Assembly (NCBI GenBank): GCA_964036665.1
Contig: OZ038532.1
Location: 18,875,037 to 18,939,036 of the forward strand
Reading direction: 5' to 3'
DNA from: Gordius sp. MW1
Lineage: Eukaryota; Nematomorpha; Gordioida; Gordea; Gordiidae
DNA: 64,000 nt
Positions 1 through 12,300 of the stretch are shown here, piece by piece. Numbering within the stretch: position 1 is the stretch's first letter; each line of letters begins with the position of its first letter. Under the pieces are notes generated by a model that was given only the letters and a program-made list of their open reading frames with translations, did no database searches and was not told the origin of the DNA. A program made the position numbers and the translations under genes.

Positions 1-1205
1 TGGCCGTCCGCTGGCTGCTGACCAATGTTATATAATAAACATAAATAAAAGTTGTTTACTTTTAATTGCTATGCAATTTAACTAGTTTTTGGGTTAGAAT
101 CCCGGGTTTTTTTGACTCTTATGATAGTTCTTGTTACTATCATTGATAATAAGACTTTTTGGCCGTCCGTTGGCTGCTGACCAATGAAAAAAATGACCTT
201 TGGCCAAAATGTGAATCCGAGTTTATTTTTTCGTTTTTTTTACTATTATGATTGTTCCTGTTACTACCATTGCTAATATGACTTTTTGGCCGTCCGCTGG
301 CTCCTGACCGATTGAAAAAATGACCATTGGCCAAAATGTGAATCGAAATTTTTTTTTTCGTTTTTTTTTGACTATTATGATTGTTCCTGTTCCTACCATT
401 GCTATTATGACTTTTTGGCCGTCCGCTGGCTGCTGACCAATGGATTAAAATGACCATTGGCCAAAATGTGATTCGAAAACTTTTTTTTCGTTTTTTTTTT
501 GACTATTATGAATTTATATCCACTTTTACCGTGTCCTGGCTGCTGACCAATGGAAAAAAATGACCATTGGCTAAAATGTGATTCGAAAATATTTTTTTCG
601 TTTTTTTTTACTCTTATGAATTTATATCCACTTTTACCGTGTGCTGGCTGCTGACCAATGGAAAAAAATGACCATTGGCCAAAGTGAGCATTAAAATTTT
701 TTTTCCGTTTTTTTGGCTATCATTGACTTATAGAGTATCTGTTGGTACTGACCAATAGAGAAATAGTGACCATTGGCCAAATTCTTGATTTTTTTAATTA
801 AAAATTGTTCAAATTCAACAAAAAATTTCTCCCAACAATTCTGCAAATTCTTAACATTGTGTTGTTTTATAATATAATGTTTGTTAGACCCATAATTACT
901 AAAGGCCATAAAAACTAATGTAATACGCAACCAGATGCAAACACTAAATCTAACCCTAACCCTTGCCTATATTAAATTTTGCCTTTATTACATTTAGCCT
1001 ATAATGGAAAATTTGTATAAATAATTAATTAATCATTAGGCATTTAATACCCCCCTATAGGCATTCTCGCCCCTTCCCACCTTTCTCGCCCATAAATTGC
1101 ATAGCAAATATGATACATTTATACGAAGTACAGATGAGTCGTCCCCCCTTCCCTTCCCCTCTTCCCTTCCCTTCTCCCCCTTCCCACGAGGGCCGAAGGC
1201 CCGAG
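1..1205 (+). repeat. HINE-like repeat, copy A (cut by window edge)
   Basis: This is the 3' part of the main repeat family of the window. It holds tandem units of roughly 110-130 bp, each containing TTGGCCAATGGTCA and its inverted partner CATTGGTCAG, then a unique AT-rich block, CTAACCCTAACCCTTGCC, a subterminal CGCCCATAAATTGCATAGCA, a pyrimidine-rich run and a terminal stem-loop GGGCCGAAGGCCC. The end CCCGAG at 1205 abuts a Ty3-like protease reading frame on the other strand, so the element was probably inserted into that retroelement. The short reading frames here are translations of the minisatellite. Confidence 0.8.
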
Positions 1206-2074
1206 TTCATTTATCCAATCGATCCCGCACAGCGGCGGCCCCGCTACGTCTGCTATTAATAACGACAGCTGTTTCCTCGTGTTACCCATTCGGACATCGG
1301 CTTGTACCTTGGCTACGATCTTTATTTCCTCGTGGCCATACGCGTACACTGTCGGGACGGGCTCCTTGTTGCGTGGGATCTCCTTCGCCCATCTTCGCGC
1401 CGGTATTATTGATACCGTGGCGCCGGTATCGAAGATGCATTGGAATAATTCGTTATTAATAAATATATCTATAGTTAACACATCTAAGCATGTTTTAACC
1501 TGGGAATTCGGACCGGCCCAAGCCACGCTTCTCGTCCCGCCACTACGCTCCACGCTTCTTCGGACCCGTCTTGCAAAGTGCTTAGCCCCCCGTTTATCGT
1601 CTCGGCCGTTAACGTTAGCTCGCGTAGGCAGTCCCATTTGATGTCATTTTCTGCCAACAGTCTCGCCTGTAAGTTTCTATCGCGCAATCCCATAATGAAT
1701 TGGTCGACGATTCTGTTCTGCAAATCTTCGTTTCCGAAGTTGCAGCTGTTAGCTCCTGCCTTGAGTCTATTAGCATACGTGTCTATCGACTCTCCCTGGT
1801 TTTGTCGAACCTTTGAAAATTCATATCTCTTTGCCCTCGCGCATGAATTCCTTTGGAATAATTTTTTTAATCGATTTTTAGCTTCCTCGTATGTAATTCC
1901 TGTCAACTCTTGAGGTCTATAATCCTCTAGTATTAATTGGAATGCCTCCCCATCAAGGCTGGTTAATAATAGAGCTGCTTTTTGCTCATCTGTATCCGTC
2001 TTATTGCTCCTTAGGAACAGCTCAAATTGCGTTATAAAAGCGTCGATGTTAGCCGTTGTTTTATATTTCTGCAT
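1206..2074 (-). pseudogene. Ty3/Gypsy-like gag and protease fragment
   Basis: A gag-like frame starts with ATG at 2074 and runs to 1484. It is a helical capsid-type protein with the features of retrotransposon gag (residues such as TSLDGEAFQLIL and the IDTYANRLK segment). A second frame overlapping it carries a retroviral-type aspartic protease: the active-site block FDTGATVSII, and near the end LCGIDWINEL, which matches the conserved C-terminal protease segment. The CCHC zinc knuckle expected between gag and protease is absent and the frame changes there, so this part is damaged. The protease is cut off at 1205 by repeat copy A; no reverse transcriptase follows. Non-functional fragment. Confidence 0.8.
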
Positions 2075-2090
2075 TACCGCGTAAATTCCA

Positions 2091-2340
2091 CCCTACTCGC
2101 AGCGCCAACTGTTGGGATTGAAAATCTTTATTTACTAGAGAGAGGATTCGAAGTGATACAAAAATAGAAAAGTGAGTAAAAACGTGTATATCCAAAGTAT
2201 ATAATACATACCAATTAACGATAATTAGATTGACAACACAACGGTAAACAACATATCCCCTGAGGCACTTCGCGCTCCAATTACCTCTCTACAGTAACTT
2301 TAACTTAACTAGTTACTGAGTAAAAGTAACTTTAACAACT
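2091..2340 (-). repeat. LTR end and primer-binding site of the Ty3-like fragment
   Basis: Read on the minus strand, a sequence ending CCCAACAG at 2109 is followed at once by TTGGCGCTGCGAGTAGGG (2091-2108), placed like a tRNA primer-binding site, and then by the gag ATG at 2074. This fits the junction between a 5' LTR and the internal region. The outer limit of the LTR is unclear; about 2340 is a guess, because the AGTTACTTTTAC repeats at 2285-2340 could belong to another repeat. No second LTR is visible. Confidence 0.5.
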
Positions 2341-2909
2341 CTAATTATAAGAAAGTTTCTAAAGTGCGAAATTAATATTTTGTTTAACATTGGCAGAATT
2401 TGATATCGCAAGCTATCATCTTCAGTAAAACTCTTATGGATATTATAAGAAGATGTATCAGAGTTCAAAATTAATAAATGTTAGCAAAATCCTATACAAA
2501 TCATTAGCTCATCTACCCTTGACTAAAGAGATGAGAGCTAGGTTAGAGGCTGAAAATCGTATAAGGAATATAAACCCTAAATCAAATCTAGTTAAAACCG
2601 CATAAGACATTTTAAATTAAGGACAAGTTTGTTGCTTAATAGGAGATAAAGTTTTATAAATTTACTAATTCACTAAAACCTTAGCTGTCCACTAGGCGTA
2701 AATCAATTGCCTGCCGTTTGATTTAACTATCTTATTTTGGGTAGGAGGATATATGCTTTGTATACATAAGCTAAGTCAAGACTAATGTTAAGGGGGGGGG
2801 CAGACAAAACATTTTAAGTTTATAAATTTGTTTAATTTATGCTTCCTACCACACTCACATGGCCCATATTTACGTGGAATATATTTAATGGTACCAATGC
2901 ACCTCTAGC
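2341..2909. other. Intergenic stretch, no gene seen
   Basis: AT-rich sequence with a short G run near 2792. I see no coding exon with supported splice sites. It may hold the promoter and first exon of the transporter gene that begins downstream, but I could not locate them. Confidence 0.4.
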
Positions 2910-3214
2910 CATAGACTAATAAAACCATAGACTGCCGAACAGCTGATAATTTTACAGCAAATATAGCAACCGCCATATTGTGGGAAATTGTAACCAAACA
3001 ATAGAATTCAGAAAAATTTATTGTTCTAATCTACTAATTTTTTTTAATTTATGAATAAGCTATTAGTCTTATTTATTTTCTTCAATATTTTATCCTGGAG
3101 AAGTATAAATATACCTGTTATGTTTTTCCTACAAAATGGCAGCTATTTTGGTGTCTGACTGATTTCAATAGCAAAAATCAGCTGTTCGGCAGTCTATGGT
3201 TTTATTAGTCTATG
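2910..3214. mobile_element. P-type MITE with perfect 8-bp target duplication
   Basis: A 305-bp non-autonomous element. Both ends carry CATAGACTAATAAAACC followed by ATAGACTGCCGAACAGCTGA in inverted orientation. It is flanked by the identical 8-bp duplication CCTCTAGC (2902-2909 and 3215-3222). The terminal CATAGACTA and ATAGACTGCC blocks match the ends of the large P elements at 51211 and 61875 and of the element at 45115-46206, so it probably uses the same P-type transposase. It sits just before the first recognised transporter exon. Confidence 0.85.
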
Positions 3215-3340
3215 CCTCTAGCATAAAATACGGTTTTGGTGGTATGTACTAAAATGCCATTTCGCAAATAATTCGTATGTTTTTTAAATGCTAAAATCAA
3301 GTAAATAAGATCTTGAGAGATTTGTGTCAAATTTTTATAG

Positions 3341-6300
3341 GATCGCTGCTTACAGCAAGATGGGTGCTACTATTAATGAGCTTTTTTGGGTTTGTTGTAG
3401 CCTATATTATCCGGGCCAACTTAAGTGTGGCAATCATTGCAATGGTCCATCCCATCAAAAGTGTTAGAAGAACTTATGTTTGCAATTCGTCCATTTTTTC
3501 ACACGTAATACCTAGCGATTAACATGTTTATAAGCTGGATACATTAGATATAATTTTTACTCTTTAAAAATTTGCAGAAAAATATATTAAACAAATTTTA
3601 TTCAGATACCAGCTCAATATTCCTTAAATTACTTCTATTGTTGAGGTTATAATAATTTCTTAATATTAACATATATAATTTAAAAGCTTTAAATAAACTA
3701 AAGAAACTTAAAATTTTTGATTGCTTTTATTGAATTATATAGTAATTTAAAGAGCTTTTGATATAAACTCATAGTCATTGATTTTGTATTTTTCACGTGC
3801 ACCTAAGTTATTAAAGATTCTCCTTTAGTTATTTTCCTGTTTTTTAGATTGCATTAATGCATTTTTGATAAGTTGTATTAAATTCTTAATTAAAATATGT
3901 TGTTTTATTGCTTTAGTTCTTGTTAATTTTTTTAAATATTTAATGGACTATTTTTAAAAAGTAATTGCTTATTAGCAGATGTGATTAATTTACCTAATTT
4001 GTAAATGTAAGCACTAAAAACATATTTTTATTTCGCTAAGCTGTAGTTATTTAGATAGTGAATCCCAGAATACTTTACCAACCTTTGGCTTAAACAGCAC
4101 ACTTCAACCCATTGATACTTTTAAATGAGAACACTTTCATTTTAAAATAAATTAGTTGTTAACTTTATTAATTATAATGATCACACATTATTTTTTATGC
4201 TATGACATTTTATTCAAGATTATCTTTATATTCTGGCACAGATTGTAGATTTTATATAGACATTTTGTATTATTGATTAATATGAACAAGAGCAACTAAA
4301 AAATTAAGTACTTGATGATTTTAGCACAAAATGTATTCTATAAATAAATTCCATTTTGGCTGCTTTAAACAAGCACAAACTCTTTACCCATTTTTACATA
4401 TTTGTTTGATTTAAAATTTATTAAGGAATGCTTATCTTATAATTTTAGTTGTGCCTAGCTAAATTTTCTTAAAATTGTTGATTTGCAATTCTGAACATGG
4501 ATGAGGCTTTTATAATAATAGTTTTAATCAAGGAATTTGGTTATGGACGATAAATAAAAATATTGTTGTGTTATAGTAAACATTTTTGTTAAAAAATAGG
4601 CATTAACCGATTTTATCCAATTATCATATTCTACAAATTCGATCGAATTTTAAAAGTTGAACCTCTGCAATTTACCCCAACCAAATTTGAGTTTGCAAAT
4701 AAATTTTTATGAGCAAAATAAATAAACAAATAAATAAATAACTAGATAAATAAATAAACATGCAAAAATATATAATTTTATTTTTTATAATACATATTTA
4801 TTAGCACCTAGCTAAGCGCCCTTGGTTGATCCCTTCTAATAATAATCAGAGCCAAAATGCCATTCAGAATCGAGGAGAAATCCTAGCCAATAACGGCCCG
4901 AGCCCTACTCTAGAGGCCCTGCATTGGGACAAAATCACACAAGGTTACGTTTTGGCCTCATTTTTTTACGGTTACATCGTAACCCAAATCCCTGGTGGCT
5001 GGTTATCTTACAAATACGGCAGTAAGCACGTGCTAGGATTTGGTGTCCTATTGGCCTCGATCCTAACCCTCTTGAACCCTGTTTTGGCTCGAGCCAGCCC
5101 CTACGCCCTTATGGTATCCCGGTTCGGACAAGGATTGGGCGAAGTTGAGTGAGCTTTTATACTTTAGCCGCGACGACTCCAGCTCGGGTCTGCTCTAGCA
5201 TTTTAATTTCTGGGTTCGAGGCTGGCTCGCGTTTTTGATATTTTATTTTTTTGATGCCTCTCCTAGTGGTCAGTAATAAGAAGTTGTGATTTTAAAACAT
5301 AACAATTGCTCAGCAACCCTCACATATTGACAAATTATATTGCATAATGGTCGAAAATTAGTTTAAATTAACCCCTCCCCTTCGCTTTGTTAGTTCAAAC
5401 CTTTGCTAGCAATTGTGATTACCCGATTAAGTTTTGACTTATTAATAATATAAACTTCAACTTGAATAGGTCTGACTTGTAGAAATTTTGATCAGAGCTG
5501 GTTTGGAAAATCTTTTAACACCTCTGCCTTAATAATTAATAACACGTTAAACACAACTTTGTTTTAGTTGTTTTTGTATCGCGTTTGCGACTAAATTAAA
5601 TTAATTTAAGGGTTACAAGTGGTCGTTTATTGCTTTAATGACATTTGAAACAATATTTATCTTGAGCCGGCCACAAGTTTTTGAAGTTTTTGCAATTTAA
5701 ATTAAGCTTTATTAGGAACAAGCTCAACGACAAGCATGTTTTTGTGCTTGTGGTGTTGCAAAAAGTTTAAGGGATGGCCAAGGTTGGGTGTTGGTCTATT
5801 TTTTTTAAAGCCTTAATGTCTTTTTGGCAGTCTTGTTAGCTGGAGCGCCCCTCCTTTTTAAAAATGAGGAGCGGGCGCGGGAGTAGCTCTTTTTAGGGCT
5901 GGAGCGGGAGCGGAGTTAAATATTAAAAAATTATAATTTAAATTTATATATTATCCGCTCCTCCGCCCGCTCCAGCCCTAAAAGGAGCTACTCCCGCGCC
6001 CGCTCCTCATTTTTAAATAGGAGAGGCGCTCCAGCTTTTTTAAAAAAAAGGCGCGACGCTCCTGACTTAACAAGACTGCTTTTTGGTCAATTTTTATTGT
6101 TCGATCTTTAGGTCTAATCGAAATTTGAAAAACAGAACGAAGTTTGTTAGTTTTTTGTTAAGTCGACCTTTAGGTTTAGGCACAATTTTTATAATACACC
6201 AAAGGCTTTTGAACTGTGGTTATTAATCGACCGTTAATTTTATATGGCTTTAGGTGTTTAGAGCTAGGGGAAAAATAGACGATTTTTTGTACAAATCATG

Positions 6301-9300
6301 TTGTAAAAAGTGTATGATATTATATTTTAAATATGATGACACATGGTGCACCTAATTTGCCACGTTTTGAGTAACCGATTTGGCAACAAAGTCTTTCTAC
6401 GAAGAAAATTAGCCATATTAGGGAGATATTTGCATAAATACGTGATAATTCGAAAGAAAAGCAAAGCCCTGGGGGCTATTCAAGCTGAAAGCTATTCCTT
6501 ATAACTTTGCTAAAAACACATTCGTGAAAATAAATTTTTTAAACATAAAAAATAAGAATGAAGCCCCCTGCTAGAAATTTAATTTATGAACACGACACAC
6601 ACCTCACTACAAGTCCGCAAAACGTCTTAGGGCTTGTTTTCATATCGGATTCAGATTCAAATGGCGCGAATTTATCTTTATCAAAAATCCGATTCAATTT
6701 CATGTGTCAAACTCGGTTGTAATTATAAATATTTTGTTTTTTTAAACACGTTTTTTTGTTTATTTCAGCTTTTGAGATGAATTGCTATTATGTTATGCGT
6801 CTGAAATGTAAACCTGCTGTGAATTTGAAGTTAAAACACGGCTATGTTATAACCCGTATATCGGATTAAAATCGTTGTACTTGTTATAACATAGCCGTGT
6901 CTTAACTTCGAATTCACAGCAGATTTACATTTCAGACGCAACATATCAGCGATTTTGTAAGATGCAAAATTTTTCCTAAGCCTATATGTTGTATGTTTTC
7001 AAATTTTTAGGCATCAGCAAAGTTTAGATTTAATCTCAAGAGGTGAAATAAACAAAAAACCATTTTAACTATTAAAAAATACAATACAACCGAGTTTGCC
7101 CCATGAAACGGATATTTAGACAAAAATCGCGTGATATCTGAATCCGTTATAAAGACGAGCCCTTAGTAACACATATGAAATTTTTATTTAGTGCCTTCAT
7201 AATGAGCGCGATGCAATGCGAATCGAAAATCTTGAGTACCAATTACAAATGTTTATGTTAATATTAGGAAAATTATATATTATTTTGAGTTTGTTCGATT
7301 AAGTATATTATAAAAAAGTTAAATATGTGCACTATTTCTTCCACGCCTGATTAATTTGTGTCCACTGCGTTTGATGTGTTTCTCCTTCGACCGGTTTATA
7401 TTTAGAGTTGATACAGATGCGGGTCTAGATTTTACAATAATCATCGGGGTCGGGTTTAATTAGGAGAATATGGGTTTTTGCGAGATTATGACATCGATAA
7501 CATATAATTAAGGTTGTTAATTAATATATGACTATTATTGGCGGTACCTATAACAATTTCAATTACAAAATTTTATTCTATAAAATGGGTTCTAATGTAA
7601 AGTATTATTGAGCAATAAATGTTGAAGTTTAGCTAAACCTTCTAATGTTTCCGAGTCAATTTTTATCTTTTTTAAGATCTTCACAATCTGGGAACTCCTG
7701 TGTTTTTATTATTCTAATTGTACGTATTAAGGACGAATTAATAATATAAAAGTGGGACGGAAAATCTAAGAAACGGTTAAGCAAAGGCAACTATAAATAT
7801 CATATTATCGAGGTTTATGGCAAATTTAGTCACCAGAATATAGAGCCCTGCACGGGCCGCCCGCCCGACCCGGCCCGAGCGGGCAGAATTTAATTAAACA
7901 ATCGGGCCTCGAGTCCGGCCTGATGAGGCGGCCCGACTTAAGGCCCGAGCCCGGCCCGATATGACTAAAGCAAACTAATCTTTTATAAAATATGATTTAA
8001 ACAAACTCAACTCGATATTATATAATTATTTTCGTACACCATGTACAATCTAAATTGCAAATTTATTCTAGTATTTAAAAAAAATCTTAGTAGTTATTAC
8101 TTTAGAAATTAAATAAGGAAATCTTTTAAAAAGTTTTTAATTTGGAACTGTTAAATAAAAAATATTTTATAAATTTAGATTTACAGTTTTAAATATGTGA
8201 TTAAATTGTAGCGAGTGAAAATGAAAATTTTATTTCGAAACTTATCCCAGTTGTAAATTACGATTAATAACAATTTGATGCATTATGTATTTATATAATA
8301 AAATAATTTTTAAAAATTATAAAATAAATTTTTTGAAAATTTTCTTTGTGAAAAATCGGGTCGGGCTCGGGTCGGGCCAAAAATAAAAAAGTTGTTCGGG
8401 CTCGGGCCGGGCTCGGGCCGGGTTCGGGCAGAAAAAAATTATTTTGCAGGGCTCTACCCGAATATAATTAACACCACAGCAGGGTACAAATGCAAAAACT
8501 GGTTAAAGCTACCATTAAAGCATGTTTATGGTCCTGAAAAGTTCAGATTTTGCAACTAAAGACCCAATTCCTAAATTTTTTATTTTGATAACTTTACACC
8601 GAGTTCAAAGACAATTTTTCATTTATAATCCCTGGCGAAATTCATTCTAAAGTGTAAAAGCTTCAAAAAATTCTGTTGCGGATGTTACTAAATATCTTTA
8701 AGCATGGTAGGTTGGTAATGAATTCGGGACAAACAAGATAGCTTTTGGAAGTTTGAATCATAGTTTCAAGAATTTTTAGATTGGGGGGGGGGAGGAGATT
8801 TAACAGTCCGCTTACCCCTGGCTACGCCTAGAACCCAAGCCCGCCCCGGCCCGAAGCAAAATTTAGCTAATCGGCCCGAGGCAAAATTTAGCTAAAAATT
8901 TTTCTAAAACTTTTTACTAATTCCTTTGTTGAGTAGGCTATTTAGAGGAGGCTAAGTATTTTTATGTTAATTGGTGCGACTTGGTATTCTGAATTAATTT
9001 TTTTATTTATATACATTTCAAAAAAGTCGGGCCGGGCTCGGGCAAAATAATTTCCATTTTGCAGGGCTCTAGCTACGCCCACGTTTCCAAACTTTTATCT
9101 TTATAGGATTACGTTTAAGCTTCGGATAAATATAAATTCGACCTCGTTTAGTTTTTGTTAAATTAATTGTTCAATTGACAACCCAACTGGAAGAAACATT
9201 TTAAGCAACCCAGATACGAATGCAGAACCTGAGAGTGCTTACTTTATAAAAGAATTGGATTTTTACTCTTAGGAAAACCTTTTTTTGTGGGGGAGAGACT

Positions 9301-12300
9301 TACTCATCGGCTTAGGCAAGGGTGGCAGGGAGGGGCGGAAGCCCTCCTCTATAGAGTTGTTAAATTGCTAACTTGCTTCAACTCCAACTACCATCTGCTC
9401 GAGTTTCTGCTCGGCCCTCGAGCATTTTTATATGCTACCGTTCTGTTTAGTGCACCGACCAGCTAGCACATATTGTGCTAACGCGCATATTAAGCAACTC
9501 AGTGTGCGTGCTCGCGTCTGGAGTTCAAGAAAGTTAGCAATTTAACAACTCTACTCCTCTAAATCCAAAATTTTGTTGAAATTTATCAAATTCATGGCTG
9601 AAATTTCATAAAATGTTCCTTTTGCTCCTCCCTAAATCATTATTGCCCCCTTCTAATTACAATGTTGGCTACGCCCATTGACTTACTTATGCATACACGA
9701 CGAGCTGACCCTAGCTCGACCTAAAATAATCAATCTGATCGTTAATAATTGTACGTATGTAATGCTGAAATAACTATTTTGCAGGGCGTTATGTTACCTG
9801 CCATGCATCATCTCATTTCGAAATGGGCTGAGCCTATGCAAAGGACACGAATGGCCACCATCATATATTCTGGTATTTGTTGCATAGCCTATATAGATTT
9901 TAATCTTTTAGGGTTAAATATTGTTAAAGTTGTCAACAATTTACCCTTTCTAACATGAGATAAGTTGAAATTTTGTAAAAGATAGTCATTAAATTTTAAA
10001 CGTTTTAAAAAAATTTCACTCTACGAGTTTACTAGCTGAGATTTGCAAAGATTAAATAGGCTTTTATGATAATGTTAGCTATCTTTGATTGGTATACTTT
10101 AACACCGCCTAGCCATGGTGAAAGTATTTTTACAATCTAGACCTCAAATGATATCCTTTAGATATGGCCATCGAGAATTATAATCTCAAAATATTTATAT
10201 ACGGTTGAGTAATATCCGTGTTACAATATTATATCAAATCATATAACCCTTTATAATGGTGTTGTAAAAACGAAAGGGTTTTGTTTGGTCGGTCTTTGGT
10301 TTTAGTCGACTCAACATAAACCGACCAAAGGTTTTTGGTCGGTTTTTCTCAGTCGACCGTCGACCTTTAAATTTAGTCGAAATTTGAAAAACAGACCAGA
10401 ATCGACCGTTAATCTTTGTCAAACAAAGGTCGACCAAACAAAACCCATCCATTTTTACTACACTACTTTCTACCTGTATGTATAGATTGGTAGACTAGAA
10501 TTTTATTTATTCTCATTCTGAAGAATTTTTTACAATTTGCTTATAAGTCTGTTATAAATTTATTAGAAATGATAGATAGGAATAATAATAATAAGATAAT
10601 TTTATTGGTAACTAGGGCCAGGTTGTGGAAATTAATGAACAAAGGATAATTAATAGAAGGATAAGAATAAAAAAATATGGTCGCGGATTTGGCTTACAAT
10701 ATTTAAATATATAATTATAGCAATAATATAATCTGTAGCAACTGATATGCAAATAAAAGTTATACTAAATTAAACTAGTCTTATTTCACGTATACACATA
10801 TACGACATCTTCCCCTTTAAAAATTGAAGGCTCCCTCTGGATTTGACTCTTGAAGTGGGCTAGCTGTGTGAGATGGAGTGGAAATGGTCAGTAGAAATTG
10901 AGGGTTGAGGGTGTGGACTTGGCAAAGTGGGATCTGGGGGAAGCTACCAAAAATGGGTTAGCTGGGAAGATGAGATGGGGTGGAAATTGTCAGAAGGGGA
11001 AATATGGAGGGTTTGAGGGTGTGGATTTGGAAAAGTGGGTTTAGGGGAAGCTAGTGGCAGGGTTTGAACTCATATGTGGTTTTTCATTTCAAGTATTAGC
11101 GTGTTCCTGGCATACTGGATCTCCTGAATTTATGGACCTTGGGAATAATCCTATCCTCCCCGCACTGTAGAGAAACCAGTTAGAGTATCTCCATGGAATA
11201 ATGTTTCCTTTTTCATTGAATTAACATCATAAGTTCTTATTATCATCTCTTTTTCTCCTTAGAATTAAGCACTAAATTTTGTATTCTTTCTTCACTCTTT
11301 TTGTTCAATAACCTTGGTTTAATTGAGGCGTGAGTTCTTCAAACACTATCACCATTTATTAGAAATAATAGATAAAAATAATAATAGATAATAATAATAA
11401 TAATAAGATAATTTTATTGGTAACTAGGGCCGGGGTGTGGAAACTAATGAACAAAGGATAATAGGATAAGAATAAAAACATATGGTTATTACCAACTCGG
11501 ATTTGGCTTACAATATTTAAATATATAATTATAGCAATAATATAAATCTGTAGCAAATGATATACAAATAAAAGTTATACTAAATTAAACTATTCTTCTT
11601 TCACGTATACACATATACGACAAAATTCAAATGCTATCGTGCCGAAATCAGTGTGCTGCAGATAATACTTTTTGAATTTTAGTTTTTTTACTAGTGCTTG
11701 ATATTTAATAGTTTCACGCCTGATCAAGATTTGTAAATTAATTTATTTGTAATTGCACAAAATTTGTGCCTATTAAATTCTCGTAGGTATCCCAATAGGA
11801 ACAATCTTAGCTATGCCCATGAGTGGATTTTTGGCCAAGTATGGATTTGCTGGGGGGTGGCCTTCCATTTTCTACCTTACAGGTTTTACAAAAATAAAAT
11901 TTTGACACACAGCCAAGAATTTTTAAAGCATAGACAGATATATAGATTTTGATGTAAAATTCTTTATTTAATTGCAGGCATTTTGGGATGCGTGTGGTTT
12001 TTTTTGTGGTGTTTTTTAGTTTTCGAAAACCCTTTCGTACATCCTAGAATCTCGGAGGCGGAGAAACAATTGTTGCACCGCGCAGAACAACCTCCCCTCA
12101 AACAAGTTATATTCTTGAAAAAAAACTTGCTAATATTGACTACTAAACCTTATGATATAGTATTTGGATCAGAGGTCAGATTTGTTAGAATTTTTCAGCC
12201 CGAACCCGGCCCGGCCCGATTTTATAATTAATCTGCCCGCCCGAGCCCGCCCGAACCCATCTAAGTGTCCGCCCGGGCCCGCCCGAATCGTTAAAGCTGC

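Noticed and set aside
140..457. Open frame on the minus strand with SGASGRPKSH repeats
   Set aside because: Same minisatellite as above, truncated by the window edge.
1097..1913. Plus-strand open frames opposite the gag/protease fragment
   Set aside because: Shadows of the minus-strand retroelement frames.
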